DNA of 64,000 nt, taken from assembly GCA_013399015.1 (NCBI GenBank), contig VWZX01005770.1, forward strand, positions 124,240 through 188,239, in the 5' to 3' direction. Both the position numbers and the translations under genes were made by a program. The notes under the pieces were generated by a model. That model saw only the letters and a list, made by a program, of their open reading frames with translations, was not told where the DNA came from and searched no databases. Positions 12,701-25,800 of the stretch are shown in pieces (the first letter of the stretch is position 1; every line of letters starts with the position of its first letter). This DNA comes from Galbula dea. Lineage: Eukaryota; Chordata; Aves; Piciformes; Galbulidae.

Positions 12701-15700
12701 AATATTCCTTGTTACTGGTTTTTGAGAGATAGAAGAGAAAATACCTTTGGAAATCCCAGACTACTTTAGACCCTCTGAAAAGGAAGTATTTAATTTCTTT
12801 GCAAGTTACTTAAGCCCTTAAGAAAAACATGGAAGGAGGGGACTATTAACAGAGGATGAGAAAGAAAGGAAAATATGGTGCTTCCAAACAAAACACTAAA
12901 CCAAAAAAATTACAACATTTTGAAATATTGTTTGACCTCTTCATCATCTTCTCCAACCCCTCACATCCTTCTCCCATGCCATGCACTTATACAGTACATT
13001 TCTTTTTTTGTTTGGGCCAAAACTCTTGCTAGATTCCATCTATTTTTTTCATGACTAATATCCTTGTTTGTGGAATGAACTAGTTAGCACAGAGACCCCA
13101 TCCAGCTTTAATGCTTAAGTCATCAGGATGCTATACGTAGATTTTTCTTTACTAAGGTGATTATTAATGCCTTTTCCCATCAAATCCTCCTGGGAGTGGG
13201 GCCTAAGGAAAGATTCAACTATGAGCTGAGCTGTAATATCATTATTCCTCATCAGGGAGGATTTTCCCCAAGGTAACTCACACGGGATAAGTTTGTTTGC
13301 CGTAAAAGTAAACACTGCTATAGTAACCTGCCCTGTGAAGAACAGCCCATGCCAGCAAATCCAATAATTCACTGCATTCACAGAAGTAACTGCAGGGCAG
13401 ACAAACTCAAACTGCCTTTAAATGACTCACTTTTCAGTAGCATGTTGCTCTGTGCACACTATTTTTCAAAGCTCATCCCATTGTCTCCAATTCTTGCCTG
13501 CATTCTGGTCTAAACAGTCCCAGATTCTCTTCTCACAGCTCCCCATCTGGATGGTTTCTTTCCTCCCTGACTTTTCCATTATTTCCTGACCCAGTCCACA
13601 ATTAATCCCTTTTTGGAGTCTTCACACAGGCTCAGGTCTTGTGGTCACAGTCAGTCTCACTGGTTTCTACCCTGTACCAGGGCTCTTCCTCAGACCTGGT
13701 TTGCCTCTTCACCTCCTCCTGCCACTTTGTATTCTGTTCCAGCCTTCTTGACCAAACAGCTGCCATCTCTTCAGCCTCTAGAAAAGGCCTTTTTGCACAG
13801 TCAGGACAAATATTCTCCTGTCCCCTCTGCTGTGGATTCCATGTAACATCAGTACTCTCCTCACACAGTTCTTGGAAATCCTTGCTGGAGGGGATTGGCA
13901 AAAAATATTTTCGCAAAATCAATGCCAGATCACAACAGAAGAAATCGTTGAGAGCAACACAGGTACAAGTTCTGGCCTGGAAAGTAAGGAGTGCCATATA
14001 GTCCCAGAGGATAGCAATATTCCAGAAACATACACATCTGCCATATTTTTACCTTTTTACAAGCACCATGACCAGTTCAATGCCAAGAGAGATATTTCTG
14101 GGCAGGATGTATCTGATGACTGAATTGGTATCACCCTTCTTAAGTTCTGATGAACTTGTTCTTAACATCTCCCTTTCCAGAGCAAGCACTCAACCCCCAG
14201 CACTCAAGTCAGTTAGTTGTCTTCTTTATGCCACCCACATACAGCTGATAAGGAAGGGGACAGTATGAGCAAGTTCAACCACTTGGAAGGGACATAGGTT
14301 TGCCCAGACCTTTCATTGGTAGGCTTGTTCTACTGGGGTTTGTCTTGTCCATGCTGCTGTTCCTGTCTTTGTGCTCTCCTCTCCTGGTTTTGGAGGTCTC
14401 TGGCTTTTCCCCTCCTGCTGGTCTTTACATCACTGCAAATTCCTACAGCAGCGGCTCAGAAAGATTGAGATCTTTTGGACCCACTCCTCCTGTTTTCAGG
14501 ACTACCTTTGCTGTCTTTTAGCCATCTCTAAAGCAACAGCTGAAAAAAACTGACGGGTCTGTGAACATATCCAGTACTAGGCACTTAAGTTCTACTGGTC
14601 ATCTTACACAGCCAAGTTCTGTACAACTTTTAAGTCATCCCTCCACACGTCTGTAAACCCAGTCATCAGCCACTCAGATTAGGAGCCCTGGAGAGGCCAT
14701 CAATTCCCTCTCTACTTCATAGACACAAGAAGTATCCCTACGTTAGGACAATTAATAAATCAAACACACATCAGAAGTTTTCCTTGCATCAGACACAGTA
14801 AACAAATGCATTCAGCCCTGTTTGAGTGAGAAGACTTAAATACCAATCAGTGCTGCAGGAAATCATGTTTATACCTGCACAGAAATTGCTCAAGAACAGT
14901 ATGTCCTTGTGAAACTATTAGCTCTGTCCCCTCCCCAGTGCCACCATGGCCAAGGCCTGACAGAGCCAAGGCTATTTGGCCATGGGTGTAAAACTACACA
15001 ACTGCAGAGTGCCTGGATGTCACAGATCTGTTTGTTCAGTGTCTCTGAGTTCTCTTCTCATTTCTCCTCCTTCCCAGTAGTCTTTCGCCTTATCTCGTAT
15101 TTTCTTGGGCCCAGATTACAATGGGAGCTGCTTCCTCTAAAAGGCTGGAGAAACCCCATGGAGCAGAAAATGGCCTTTTGGAGAGGGCAGGGGCTGCCCT
15201 TCCCACACAAAGGGGCAAGGAGCACATGGCATGGCGGCAATCCTCTCCAAGTCTGCACCCACTCGACAGCGCAGCTGAGCTGGTGGCAGATGACAATTTG
15301 CTTCTGGCATCGATCCCTAGTAAATTATGACAGGAGCAAGGAAGGAAGCAGGGATATTGTTGGAGATGCAATCTTTTAGTGTGAACCAGCAGCAAGCAGT
15401 GACTCAGAGGCAGGCTGCAGCCCTGGGAGGTCTGCTGGCACAGAACGAGCCAAGGAGCCCAGACTCTGCCTGCCATGGAGGTCAGAGCAATGACACGGGT
15501 CTTGTGTTGAAAAATATCTTCTCCCAAAGCATCTTGCAATCTCTTCATCCAAAGCACACATTGAGGAAGGGCACTGCTGCACTTGGGCCATGACACATTG
15601 TGCTTGGAAGGAGCCCAAAAGGCAGGAGAGCAGCAAAGAGAAATACAAGACAAGTGCTTTAACTCTGCACAGAAGTGAGCTCCATGGTGCAGTGCTGTAC

Positions 15701-18700
15701 ATCCTCTGTACAAAAATGGGAAGAGTGATTTTCAGGGGTCTACTATGGGGAATGCCTGTGGACTCACCTCTGTGATCTCCTATCCTCAATTTCTGACCTT
15801 TTTTTCTTTTCTGCTGTGATCAGTCATCATGAAGGGGTGTATAGAAAGAGCTGAGGAAAACACCAAGTGCAGTAGATGACCTCCTTATTAAGTATCAACA
15901 CAGAAATCCTGCCCAAACCATGCATGTTTTTGTGTACTAAACTCCAGCAGCCTGAAGGAAGATCACAGCTGGATTCAGTTTAAAAGCTCAAAACATCACT
16001 GATGGCTAACAATGGCTGGGAAGAGGTGAGGATGAATGTGACTGACTAAAATTAGAGACATGTGACTTCTCATTCTGATTCTCTTCGTTAGGAAAGACAG
16101 CAGTTGTTTTGTTCTCATCTGAATTATGGTGATCCATGGTGAAGCACAGGGAATACTGAGCATCATCACTTCTCCTCTGTGTCTGAGGAGTGGATGAACG
16201 ACTGCTTTGCAACAAACCTTTCCCGAGCAGAGGCATCACAAGTCAGGACTTCTTTGTACCAAGGAGACACTTGTCAAAGTGCACAGAAGAGCTGGAGCCA
16301 AGCTGAGCCCTTGTCAGGGCTGGCAGATCCTGTGGTGTGCTCCTGGGAAGAGGACACTTAGCTCTAGAGAGGCAGGTGATCAAATACTGAAGAGTCCATG
16401 AAAACGAAGGGAGTGCTTTCACTGGAAGAGAAGAACAATGATAATTGGTTCCTCTGTTCACTTCATGACAGAGAACAAATGTGTGGCACTAATTGATCAC
16501 TTGCACAGGAACAGAGGCTGATGTAAAGTGAGAGGACATCACCTTTCGCAGCCAGCCTGTGGGAAAAGCACAAGCTGTCACATACCTCTCTAAGTTGAAG
16601 CCGCTTCATATTCCAGTGGCTGACCTCTTGTTGTGTTTAGTAGCCCCACTTGCTAATAACTTGGTAGTAACTCCCACTTAGACCTATAATTCAGTGAGTA
16701 ATTAAGTTGATTCCATAAAAATGTATATAAAAAACACACCTGAGTAAATGAAAAATACATCAGGCAGGCAGGCAGGCTGTGCTGTATCTGTTATGGAGAC
16801 TTCTTCCAAAACAGAAAGCTGTTTGTCAGATAGGGTAGTAGGTATGGCATATGACTGCATATATCCCTTTTTACTGAACTCAGAACTGAAACAGAAAATC
16901 ATGGGGCCAAAAGATCTTTCTGATCATTTGCATAGGTTATGGAATTTCTCTTCACAGTTCCTGTTGCTGTCCTCATAATTTCTATCTGATGTAATGTATG
17001 CTTTTCAAAAATTATCTGACCTTGCTTTACAGAATTCAAGTATTAGGGAGTCTGTCATATCCCTTGGCAGCCTCCTACGATGGTACATTGGCTGCTCTGG
17101 TCAAGAGAAAAACTGTACTTAACTTAGAAGCAGGATTTGTCTTTATGGAGCTGCTAGCCCACCAGTTATGTCTTTTGCTCTGTAATTATTCAATATTTAA
17201 AAATTGGGCTAGGCAGAAAAATGTCAATGGAAGCAAGACTGATTTGTTCTATTAAATTCTGGAAGATTTTAAAAATCAAGCAAAAAAGTTGTTGACACAA
17301 CATATTCCACCTTTCTGAGAATAAAACAATTTGCATTTTTCACTGTATAACTGTTTTGCATTTTGATATTGTATTTTAGCATGGATCATACTGTAAGAAA
17401 TTCTTCATACAATATACTGCAAAGTGGAAATATTGAAAAAACCAAAATTAATCAGATCAATAGATTAAATTAAAAACAAGCAAACATAATGTATGTTTGT
17501 TTCATTATTTTTTCCTCCGAAGCTTTCCTTCACAGTAATTTTAAAATTCCAGTTTTTTGAGCTCAGAAAAAAGACAAACTCTAGAAATCTTCCTGAGGCA
17601 GAATATCAACTTTCAGCAAAATCTTCCAAGATTTCATTTGCTGACCCAGCTTATATTCCCAGGAGACACAGCATAACGGCATCAGATGTAGAGCTCCTGT
17701 TATTAGTATATACACATCTATGTCTGGGGTCTCTGCCAATGCAGCCATTCCAGCACAGACTGAAGGAAAAACTTGCCCTCCATCATTGCTTATCCAGTCT
17801 GTTCCTGTTTAGCTTCATATCTCTACACTGGCTCAAAAAATATGCATTTATCTAAAGTAAAATTTGAGTTTTGGAGTTCATTTGGTTTATGAAATTTAGT
17901 CCTATCCAATTTTATTTTGTTTAGGTTTTATATGCATATCTACATAAACATATATACATGTCCATTCACACATAACACAGAAACATACAATGTCAGAGGC
18001 TGAATATAGACCTTTTCTAATCTTTTCCAGGTGGTTTTCAGGCCCAACAGCTGAGATACATTTTTTTTTCTTTCTAAAGTACGAAGCGGATAAATATTGC
18101 CATTTAAAAAATAAACTTCCTCAAAATTGTCCTCTCTGTTCTTAAAGATCATCTTGTTCTTTAGGTGATTTATGACATCAATCTGTAACTACACATGCAT
18201 TGTTCAGAGTGTTCAGCAAACAATACTTGAGTGTTTGAAATGCTTCAGGGCATGAAGACGCAGAAAACGTCAGAACAGTCTCCAGTTCTAGAGCAGACAC
18301 TTGAAATCCAGTGTCTTCTTTCCCACTAATACATCTCATGTTGTCATTGCCTCTTCATATAGACATAAGAGAGCATTGACAGCCCAGCCAGAGCAAGGCG
18401 TGTGCTGTGCAGAGACCAAAACCATTTTAAGCTGGCTACATCCTCCACTTTTTAAAGCATTGGATCATGAGCTTAGCCTTGGTATCCAGCCAGCATTTCT
18501 ACCAGATCATAGCAGGCTTCCCGTACTAGAGCTGGCAATGTGGGGACACAGGCCAGGTAAAATGCAGGAGTGTGATGAGTGTTAAGAGATTAGTGTACTG
18601 TGACCATGGAAAGCGTCATCTATTGGCAGGGTTGGACTAGCTCTTTCCACAGCCTGTTAAACCCCAGGGGTTCCCACTGCAGTGAGAGCACCATGGACCT

Positions 18701-18959
18701 GCTGCAGAAGGAAACCAGCATCTCTGTTTCAACGAGCTGGGGCTGGAAAATCACCAGGAAGAAGAGCAAAGAACTTAGCCTTAAAAGACATGAGACTTCA
18801 GAGTACTACAGGAGCCCTGAAGTCCACAACCTTAGGGTGGCTGGGCCAGAGGGAAGAGTAAGCCCATCCTCCTGCAAGACCAGCTGCATTAGGGAGCAAG
18901 TGATCCAGACAAGGAGGAGAAAGGGAGTAAAAGGGCCAGCTGGTAACTCAGAGAACGAA
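9701..18959. other. Non-coding stretch with only isolated open frames
   Basis: No gene was recognised. Open frames of note are 13632-13997 (minus, 121 codons, charged composition) and 15090-15713 (minus, 207 codons). The second overlaps open frames on both strands and shows no domain, signal peptide or splice structure that I can support. A short GGCA tandem lies at 16761-16777. The 17.0-18.2 kb part is AT-rich. No CR1 copy was seen until the minus-strand one at about 18960. Confidence 0.6.
16761..16777. repeat. Short GGCA tandem repeat
   Basis: Four tandem copies of a CAGG/GGCA tetranucleotide. It is a minor simple repeat in non-coding sequence. Confidence 0.8.
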
Positions 18960-19210
18960 GAAATAATTTGGGCTGGGAGGCACATCCAGAGACCACTCAG
19001 TCCAAACCAAAGTAGGGCTCATCAGACCAGATTGCTCAGGAACTTGTCCAGTCCAGCTTTGAATACCTCCCAGGATGGGAAATCCCACAGCCTCTCTGGG
19101 TGACTTGTGCTATATTTGACCATCGTCATGGTAAAATTCTTTTTGGCCTTATGTATAATTGGAATTTTCTGTGTTGTAACTTGTGACATTAGAGGGCACA
19201 TCCTTGCTTG
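18960..19210 (-). mobile_element. CR1 LINE 3' fragment (reverse orientation, diverged)
   Basis: Read on the plus strand, the block shows in order the reverse-complement CR1 3' landmarks. These are GGGCTGGGAGGCACATCCAG, then CACTCAGTCCAAACC, TTGCTCAGGAACTTGTCCAG, GAATACCTCCCAGGATGGG, CACAGCCTCTCTGGGTGAC and finally TTCTTTTTGGCCTTATG. Order and spacing fit the CR1 3' UTR and the end of ORF2. The octamer tail is not preserved at its 3' end (left side). No reading frame survives. Its divergence suggests an older copy than those at 43.2 and 45.2 kb. Confidence 0.88.
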
Positions 19211-19740
19211 CTCCTTTTGTTTAATCTAATCCCCCTTGGCTCTGCTGGCACTCCTTGCCTCCACAGCCTCCTAAAGCAACAAACTCCCAAAGCTGACTAC
19301 CAGCTGTGCAAGAACCCTGGCTCAAAGGCTAGTGCTAGTGGTCTAAGCCAAGAAAGGCCTTGGGGAGATAGTAGGAAGATGGACAACAGGTAGCTTCCTC
19401 TTTATAGACCTTTAATCTCTGTTAAGACTCGTTTTCCGTCATAACCTATTTTCTATGTTGGGGCTTTGGGACCAAGAGTTCCACAAACACTGGATTTGCC
19501 TGAAGAGTATTGTAAATTTTATTAATTTCATCACTGACTGATTTGCATAAATTTGTTCAGCCAGCACTACAATAGCTCTTTCTGGCCAAGTTTGGATGAG
19601 TTACACATCAATATTATATATCTCACACACATTATATATGTACAATCTACGTGTGCATGTGCTCACACATGCATTCATCACCTTGATACATCCTTTCGTG
19701 TCAGGTATGTGAATTATTTTGTTTATAAGAAACAGAGTTC

Positions 19741-19870
19741 CCTCCCTGTGCCAGGATTAAGACCTACATTCCTTTCCTGGCTCTCTGTGGGATCCCATGT
19801 GATCCAGCCAAGTCATTTCATGTCTCTGTGCCTCTGCCTCCCATCTAGAGAACAGGGGCAGCCCTTCTGA
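19741..19870 (+). repeat. Ancient MIR/L2-like CORE repeat remnant
   Basis: The segment reads GCCAAGTCATTTCATG, then TCTCTGTGCCTCTGCCTCC and CATCTAGAGAACAGGGGCA. This matches the ordered MIR/L2 core 'gcaagtcacttaacctctctgtgcctcagtttccccatctgtaaaatgggg' found across amniotes. The order of motifs is preserved over about 70 bases but several bases have changed. The edges are uncertain and the distinction between MIR and L2 cannot be made by eye. Confidence 0.6.
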
Positions 19871-22800
19871 AGAAGCAACACAGTTGACTCTCATCAGAGC
19901 TGTATCCCAAAGATGTCGATCAGGAAGAGTGGGGATGTGTCACTGTGAGAAGAACAATGACAATTCTGGCATTCCTAATGCCATGGTAATATGAATATTC
20001 AAAATAGAAGAGCCTTTGTTAGAGAACCTGATTAATCAGTGATTAATATCGCTGTCCTTTCCTATAAGCTTAGAATAACCTCTGTTCTGCTCTTATCTGA
20101 AGAAAAGGGAAAGAGAGAGGGGAAAAGATAGTGCTTGAGTGTACCAGTATGTGGACTTTAATGGTGCCTACAAACAAAGGCAGGAGATTTGTTTATGAAA
20201 AAGCACCAGTTCCCAAACAAGCCTTATTCCTGTGACATTTATGCTTCTCAGGATCATGTCCTTAACACTCAGCTCCAGTAACCCTTCCTGATTCTCAAGT
20301 GGTGCTGGTGTAAAGTGTCAAACCCACCAAACTCCAAGATGACAACACATACTATAGCTATTTTCATCTTTCTCTTGAAACATGCTGTGCCACTCAGCTG
20401 ATCCAGCTTGGCAAAACTCTCCTCTGACCCCCATAGCACATGGGAGACCTCCTTTGGATCTTGTCATAATATCTGTCCCTGATTAATTTGTTTCAACACA
20501 ATGCATTTTTGAAGGACACAGATATTTTAGTGGAAAACTAAATTATTAAACACAGTGTTTGGGATTTTTCTATTTCACTAGAACATCTGAAGCTAGCTTT
20601 ACCATCAAAGCAAACACAGCACATAATTGTACCCAGCAGCTGGCCACAGTACATCTCCAGAACGTCTTTTGCCTCCATTGTGTGGCTGAGACAGAAGAAT
20701 TTTGCCCTCAAATTCTTGTTATGCACACATATAACACATAATTTCTTACTTAACAAAGCTTAACTGTTGCTCTGCAATGAATTACATCCCTGGGATACAA
20801 CTATAAAAGCCCATCTAGAAACTATAGACACTAAAGAACAAATCCTACACTTTCATCAAGGCAAAACATAGAAACTAGCTAATTACACCAAAACATGGGC
20901 AAGAACAATGGCAACATTTCTTCAGAAGAGGTCCAGATTTGACAGCCAGACATGTCCATTTCAACCAAGAAGCTGAGAAAAGAATCTAGTCCCTATCTGA
21001 AATAATTAAAAGTGAAGAGCTAGGGGGCAAATTTCTTCATACCTAAGCTCTGTAAATTAAGTTGCCTATGAAGATGTGGGTTTCTAAGAGGATACTTAAG
21101 CAAAGACAAGCAGTTAAGATTTCACAGCTTTGATAGTGCTAATATTATCTGTAAATATTCTTTTTCCATACCTCTGTGAGTGGCTTTTTAATGTTTAGAT
21201 AATACATTCCTTATATGTAGCCCATATACATTCACTGTGAGTGAAATTACCACTTCACTAATAATGAAAATTATGTTGTTTCAGTAAAAACATAATCCCT
21301 TTCAGGTTTTCTCTTTTTTGTTTAGTTTGATGAAGTCTCTTTAGGCATGTTGAATTATTTTGGCAATGGCTTCCTTCATCACTACTGCACTAGACTGCCC
21401 TATCTGCTGAGAACAGTGGTGGCTCTGTTTTGGTAGCAGGGAGGGAAGTTTCTTGCAGAAATTTCACACTTGCAGTTCTTAAAAAGGGCAGGGACAGGGA
21501 CTGCAGGAGGAAAAACTAAATTTTAAACAGATGCAGGTTTTTTTCCCTGTTAAAAACAGCTAAGTCCTTCTGGGTTCTCCAAGCCAGCAAGGTCCTTGAT
21601 TCTGAGGGAAATTCTTATGTTCTGGTTTTTCTCCAAGAAGACCACTATCAACAATGTCCAAAGTTAAACTCCCTGTTTTCAATCCCAGTCCATTCTTTGT
21701 TCAATCTTATTCTACTACTCTTGGCAAACTCTCCATCTGCCTTGACTTTAGTGCTCTGCTAACCATATTTCCTTCAACTTTTATTGCACAATTTCAACCA
21801 TGACACTTGCTCTTCTGTAAGCTCATCCTTCAAGCCCATCTCTGCTCCAGGTTTCCCCAAACCATGCTCATATTCCTCACCCATGTTGAAAAATGCTGTC
21901 AGAACCAATTTCCTCCCTAATGTGCTTCTGGCCACCTCCTTTCAAAGGGTGACAACTGGTGGGTTGGGAAGGGAGGAGGGAGAACAGGAACATCGCTTAC
22001 GGGATTTGATGGCAGCAGGACCGGTAGGGCTCACACTGCTGCTGGGGACTGGGGAGGATCAGCACACTTCAGGGCTCCTGAATACAACATTGGAGACATT
22101 TCAGTCCACCACTGGGAAAGGACACACAGCTCATAGCAGAGACAACGTCTGTCAGTCCTCTTCTGTATCAAGGTTCTCCTGTTCCAAGTATTAAATCTCA
22201 CTTGCAAGTGATTCAAGGGTGTTGCTTTCCTTTCTTCATCTCAGCTGTGTCTCCTGCCTGCATCCAAGCACTAGTTCATAGCACTGGCTACTTTCCCTGT
22301 ATCTGATGCTAGTTGAATGACTCTTGGAAACACAGGCTTTCATGCTCAAATAGTCTCAAATATTGTAGTGACAAAACCAACAGTAGGGTTTTTTTTACTT
22401 AATTTAACTTTATTGCTTCTAATGTCTGAAAACACACACAAGATGTGAGGTAAGCCCTGTATAAAGATCAATATGTAAAGGGGTATTTCCTAGTTCAAAA
22501 AATTTAGGCACAAAGTGTAGAAGAATGGAAATTCACACTGCAATGATGAGAACCTGAGAAATGGGAGAAACGCAGGCACCTTCCAAGGTCACGCAGGAAG
22601 TTTGTAGCAGAGTGTAGCACAGACTGAACAATACTCAGGCACCAGCCCAGGCATTCACCAAGCAACTCTCCAGCTCTTTAAAATATTCATGGGAGAAAGA
22701 CAGGATTGTGCAATGATGCACAAATCAGGCAGAACAACTGAAAAGTCATTACCCTACAGCAGCATGTCAGACTGCAGAAACTGAAATTGAGGGGTTATTA

Positions 22801-25800
22801 TCTGCTGGTGGAAAGTTGTAGATATTGCAAAATATCTGATTTTAAAATTGTCTGATTTATAGTGCTTAGCAAAAGTGAGAAATCTTATTCTCAGCTTTGA
22901 GCATTGCAGCAAATTTAGTCCAGTGGAGTTAAAATGGCAATGTTTGCAATCCAGGATTTAGATGTCAGTGCTTTATCAGATTTCCAGAGACATATAATGT
23001 CTCTTTCTGCTGCCAATAAAACCAGATGCAGAAGTATCTTTGTGTGTTTATTTAGCACAAGGTTGTTAATGCCTGGGAGTAGCATACACAGGGTGTGGCC
23101 TCCATGTCTTGCACACAGAGATCAGTGCTAAGAGACCAGAATTAAAACAGAACAAAGCAGAAGTGCAACAGACTGACCTTGGAACCAGAAGAGTGGGAAA
23201 AAACGTTATGAAAACCTAGACACAGCCGCAAGATTTAGGCTAATATTCACCCCTTGAAATCTAAAGGTTCTTGATATGAAGCATTACTATAAATAAGTTC
23301 TTTGCTTCCCATTTCCTTAAGGAAACAAATTTTCAGGCTGCAGGCAGTCCTTTTCATCTCAACTTGAAGGGAAGAAAGAACATCCTGGCTTGGCCTTTTC
23401 AGTGAAGAGATTTTTGCACAACTTCATTAAGGCAAAACAAGATGCCTTTCTAGATTGAAGTAAGGATTTCAGTTAAGCAGGAGGTTGAACAAACCTCTAA
23501 ATGCATTTCCTGCTTTGTGTGCTGATCCTGATTTCCTAACAGGTTGGCAGTGAAGTCTTCTCCTCTGGCTGTAAGTGGCTCAGCCTGAGTCTGTGCATCA
23601 CTTACTGTAAACTACCCTGGCACCTGCAGAATTAACTATGGGCAAAATGGAAGCGTTGCTCCAAGACACCTTTCCTGCAAAAAGAATGGTCTCAGTGGTG
23701 TTACCTCCTCTCCCACCTGGCAAAGCTCTTTATCAATAAAAGGCAATGCATCTTGAGTTGTCCTGTAGCAGACAGCCCTGGGAACACAGAGGACCAAACC
23801 ACCCTCAATAGAAGGTTCATCAAGTTATCTCATTTATAACACTTTATATTTTGCTCTGCTTCAGTGTTAGGAAGGGAGCCACGTGCCCACTAACTCTTTG
23901 GTTAGGAGAAATGGTGAGATTGTTCCTGATCACAACTGCAAAACTCTTCCAGCCTTGCTGAGGACTCAGACTGGGATTAAAGAAAAGGTAAGAGTTGAAG
24001 GACCTGTTCCAGAGTAAGGTGAAAGCAGAAGAGCAGCTGGCCCACCAAAGGCAAAACCCCAAAAAATAAAGAACTTCTTTGCACAGAAAATGCCTGTGTT
24101 CAACAAAGTCAGCATCCTTACCGCTGTTAAAATAACATCTAAAGCAATAAACCCCCTCATTCTGCCTCTGAAGAAGCAGCAGCAATCCCTGAGAAGTGGG
24201 AAGGGAGGAGGAGAGCAGTTTATGTTCTCATGGTTCCTTGGCTCACTCCAGCACTGTTTGATTAACCGGGAGCAAGATTTATGTGCTATAAAGTGCTCTG
24301 GGGAGGTTGCTGAAGCCAAAGCTCTGCACCTGGGTTTCAAAAAGTCTCTCTAAAGTGATGAGAATCTCTGTATATTCTCATCTAGGAAAAGAAAACCCGC
24401 CCTGGAAACCAAAAATAACTACTGCATTTTGTTAGAACGGGAGAATGCAATTTCACCTAAGAGGGAGATTTGCAAAGATACCAACAACCACTAAATGTCC
24501 TGGTCCCACAGGAATTGGACGTGAGCTAACACTTCATGGCCATTTACCCTCACGGAGAGCTGTCTGTCTGCCTCTGATTATTTAGGATTCTTCCATACTT
24601 TTTCCATAAGGAAAATCAAAGAAATATCCCATTAAATTATTTCAGGATTGTTATTGGTTTTTTAATCTTAAATTATTCTACCCAGAATAATCACATGGAA
24701 ACTTGCTTCAAAAAACAAAGAAGCTCAGTGTCTCTTAATGGTTAGTGGAGTCACATTCTTGTGCGACATCTGCCTCTAATATGATTACTTGAGAAGGAGC
24801 ACTCCAGCCGGACCTGCAATGTAGCCAGGGATGTTATCAGCCTCTCAACAGACTTGGAAATTGATTTTCATCAAGTATTGTTTAAACCTATTGTGCTGAG
24901 CGTTGAAATTGGCCTGTCTTACAAATAATTATGCTGTGCTGATGATATTTTCAACCCCTTTTAGAAGCCATCAACAGTCTGCAATATCTGGGTGTTGTGC
25001 AGTATTTGTCTGGAAATCTCATAGGCTCTGCATGACTTCTGCAAGCTCTGACCAGGAGGAGGCTTTTCAAAGGGACATGTTACCACTAATTCCAGCTGAA
25101 CAAGGTTTCTTTTAGAAAGGTGCTGATGCCTACCACCAGTTAACACTGCATGTGGTCAGAGTTCTCATTTGATTTGTTTCCTGTTTCAGAGCTGAGCACC
25201 ATGGCCTGGGCTCAAGTCTAAAGCCCTCAAGAGCTGTGATGGCTTCAGACTACAAACTGGGGAGAAACAGAAGAAGGAAAATAGCCTCGATGAGGGGAAG
25301 CTGAGACAAATTGAATGTCCTGGCTCATCTCACCTCTGCTACTGCTGAGACCAAGAGTTCAACACATTCTGGAGGTCAGTGGCCTTGGGCTGTGAGAGAA
25401 GGAGGGAGGTGGTGATTTAAATAGAAAAGATGTAGTCCATAGAGTTACTCTGCCATCCCAGTCACCTCTCAGACTCCATGCTTCCATGCCAGCATTGAAG
25501 GCTGTGACCTTAGCAGCCCATGCCTGTATGGCCACTGGGCACAGCCAGCTGCTTGCAGGAAGGGCAGGGCTCTCAGCCTAGTCCTTATGCACTGAAGGAG
25601 TAAGGATGGCCCTCCAGGAGGTGGTGGTTGAGTGGCAGCATACAGGGAGAGGCAGAGGGTTCAGGATGTGAAAATATGTATCCTAGAAGGAGATGAAGGT
25701 CTTTGAATTTGCGGTGGAAAACAAAACTGCTTTTTCAAAATCATTTAAGATCTCACTTCTGGCCCATCCTGAGGGACTTGCAGGGTCTGGAGCAGTCCCT

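Noticed and set aside
15090..15713. 207-codon minus-strand open frame as a gene
   Set aside because: It overlaps open frames on both strands, shows no domain or splice structure, and is rich in C, L and S as expected from translating non-coding DNA.
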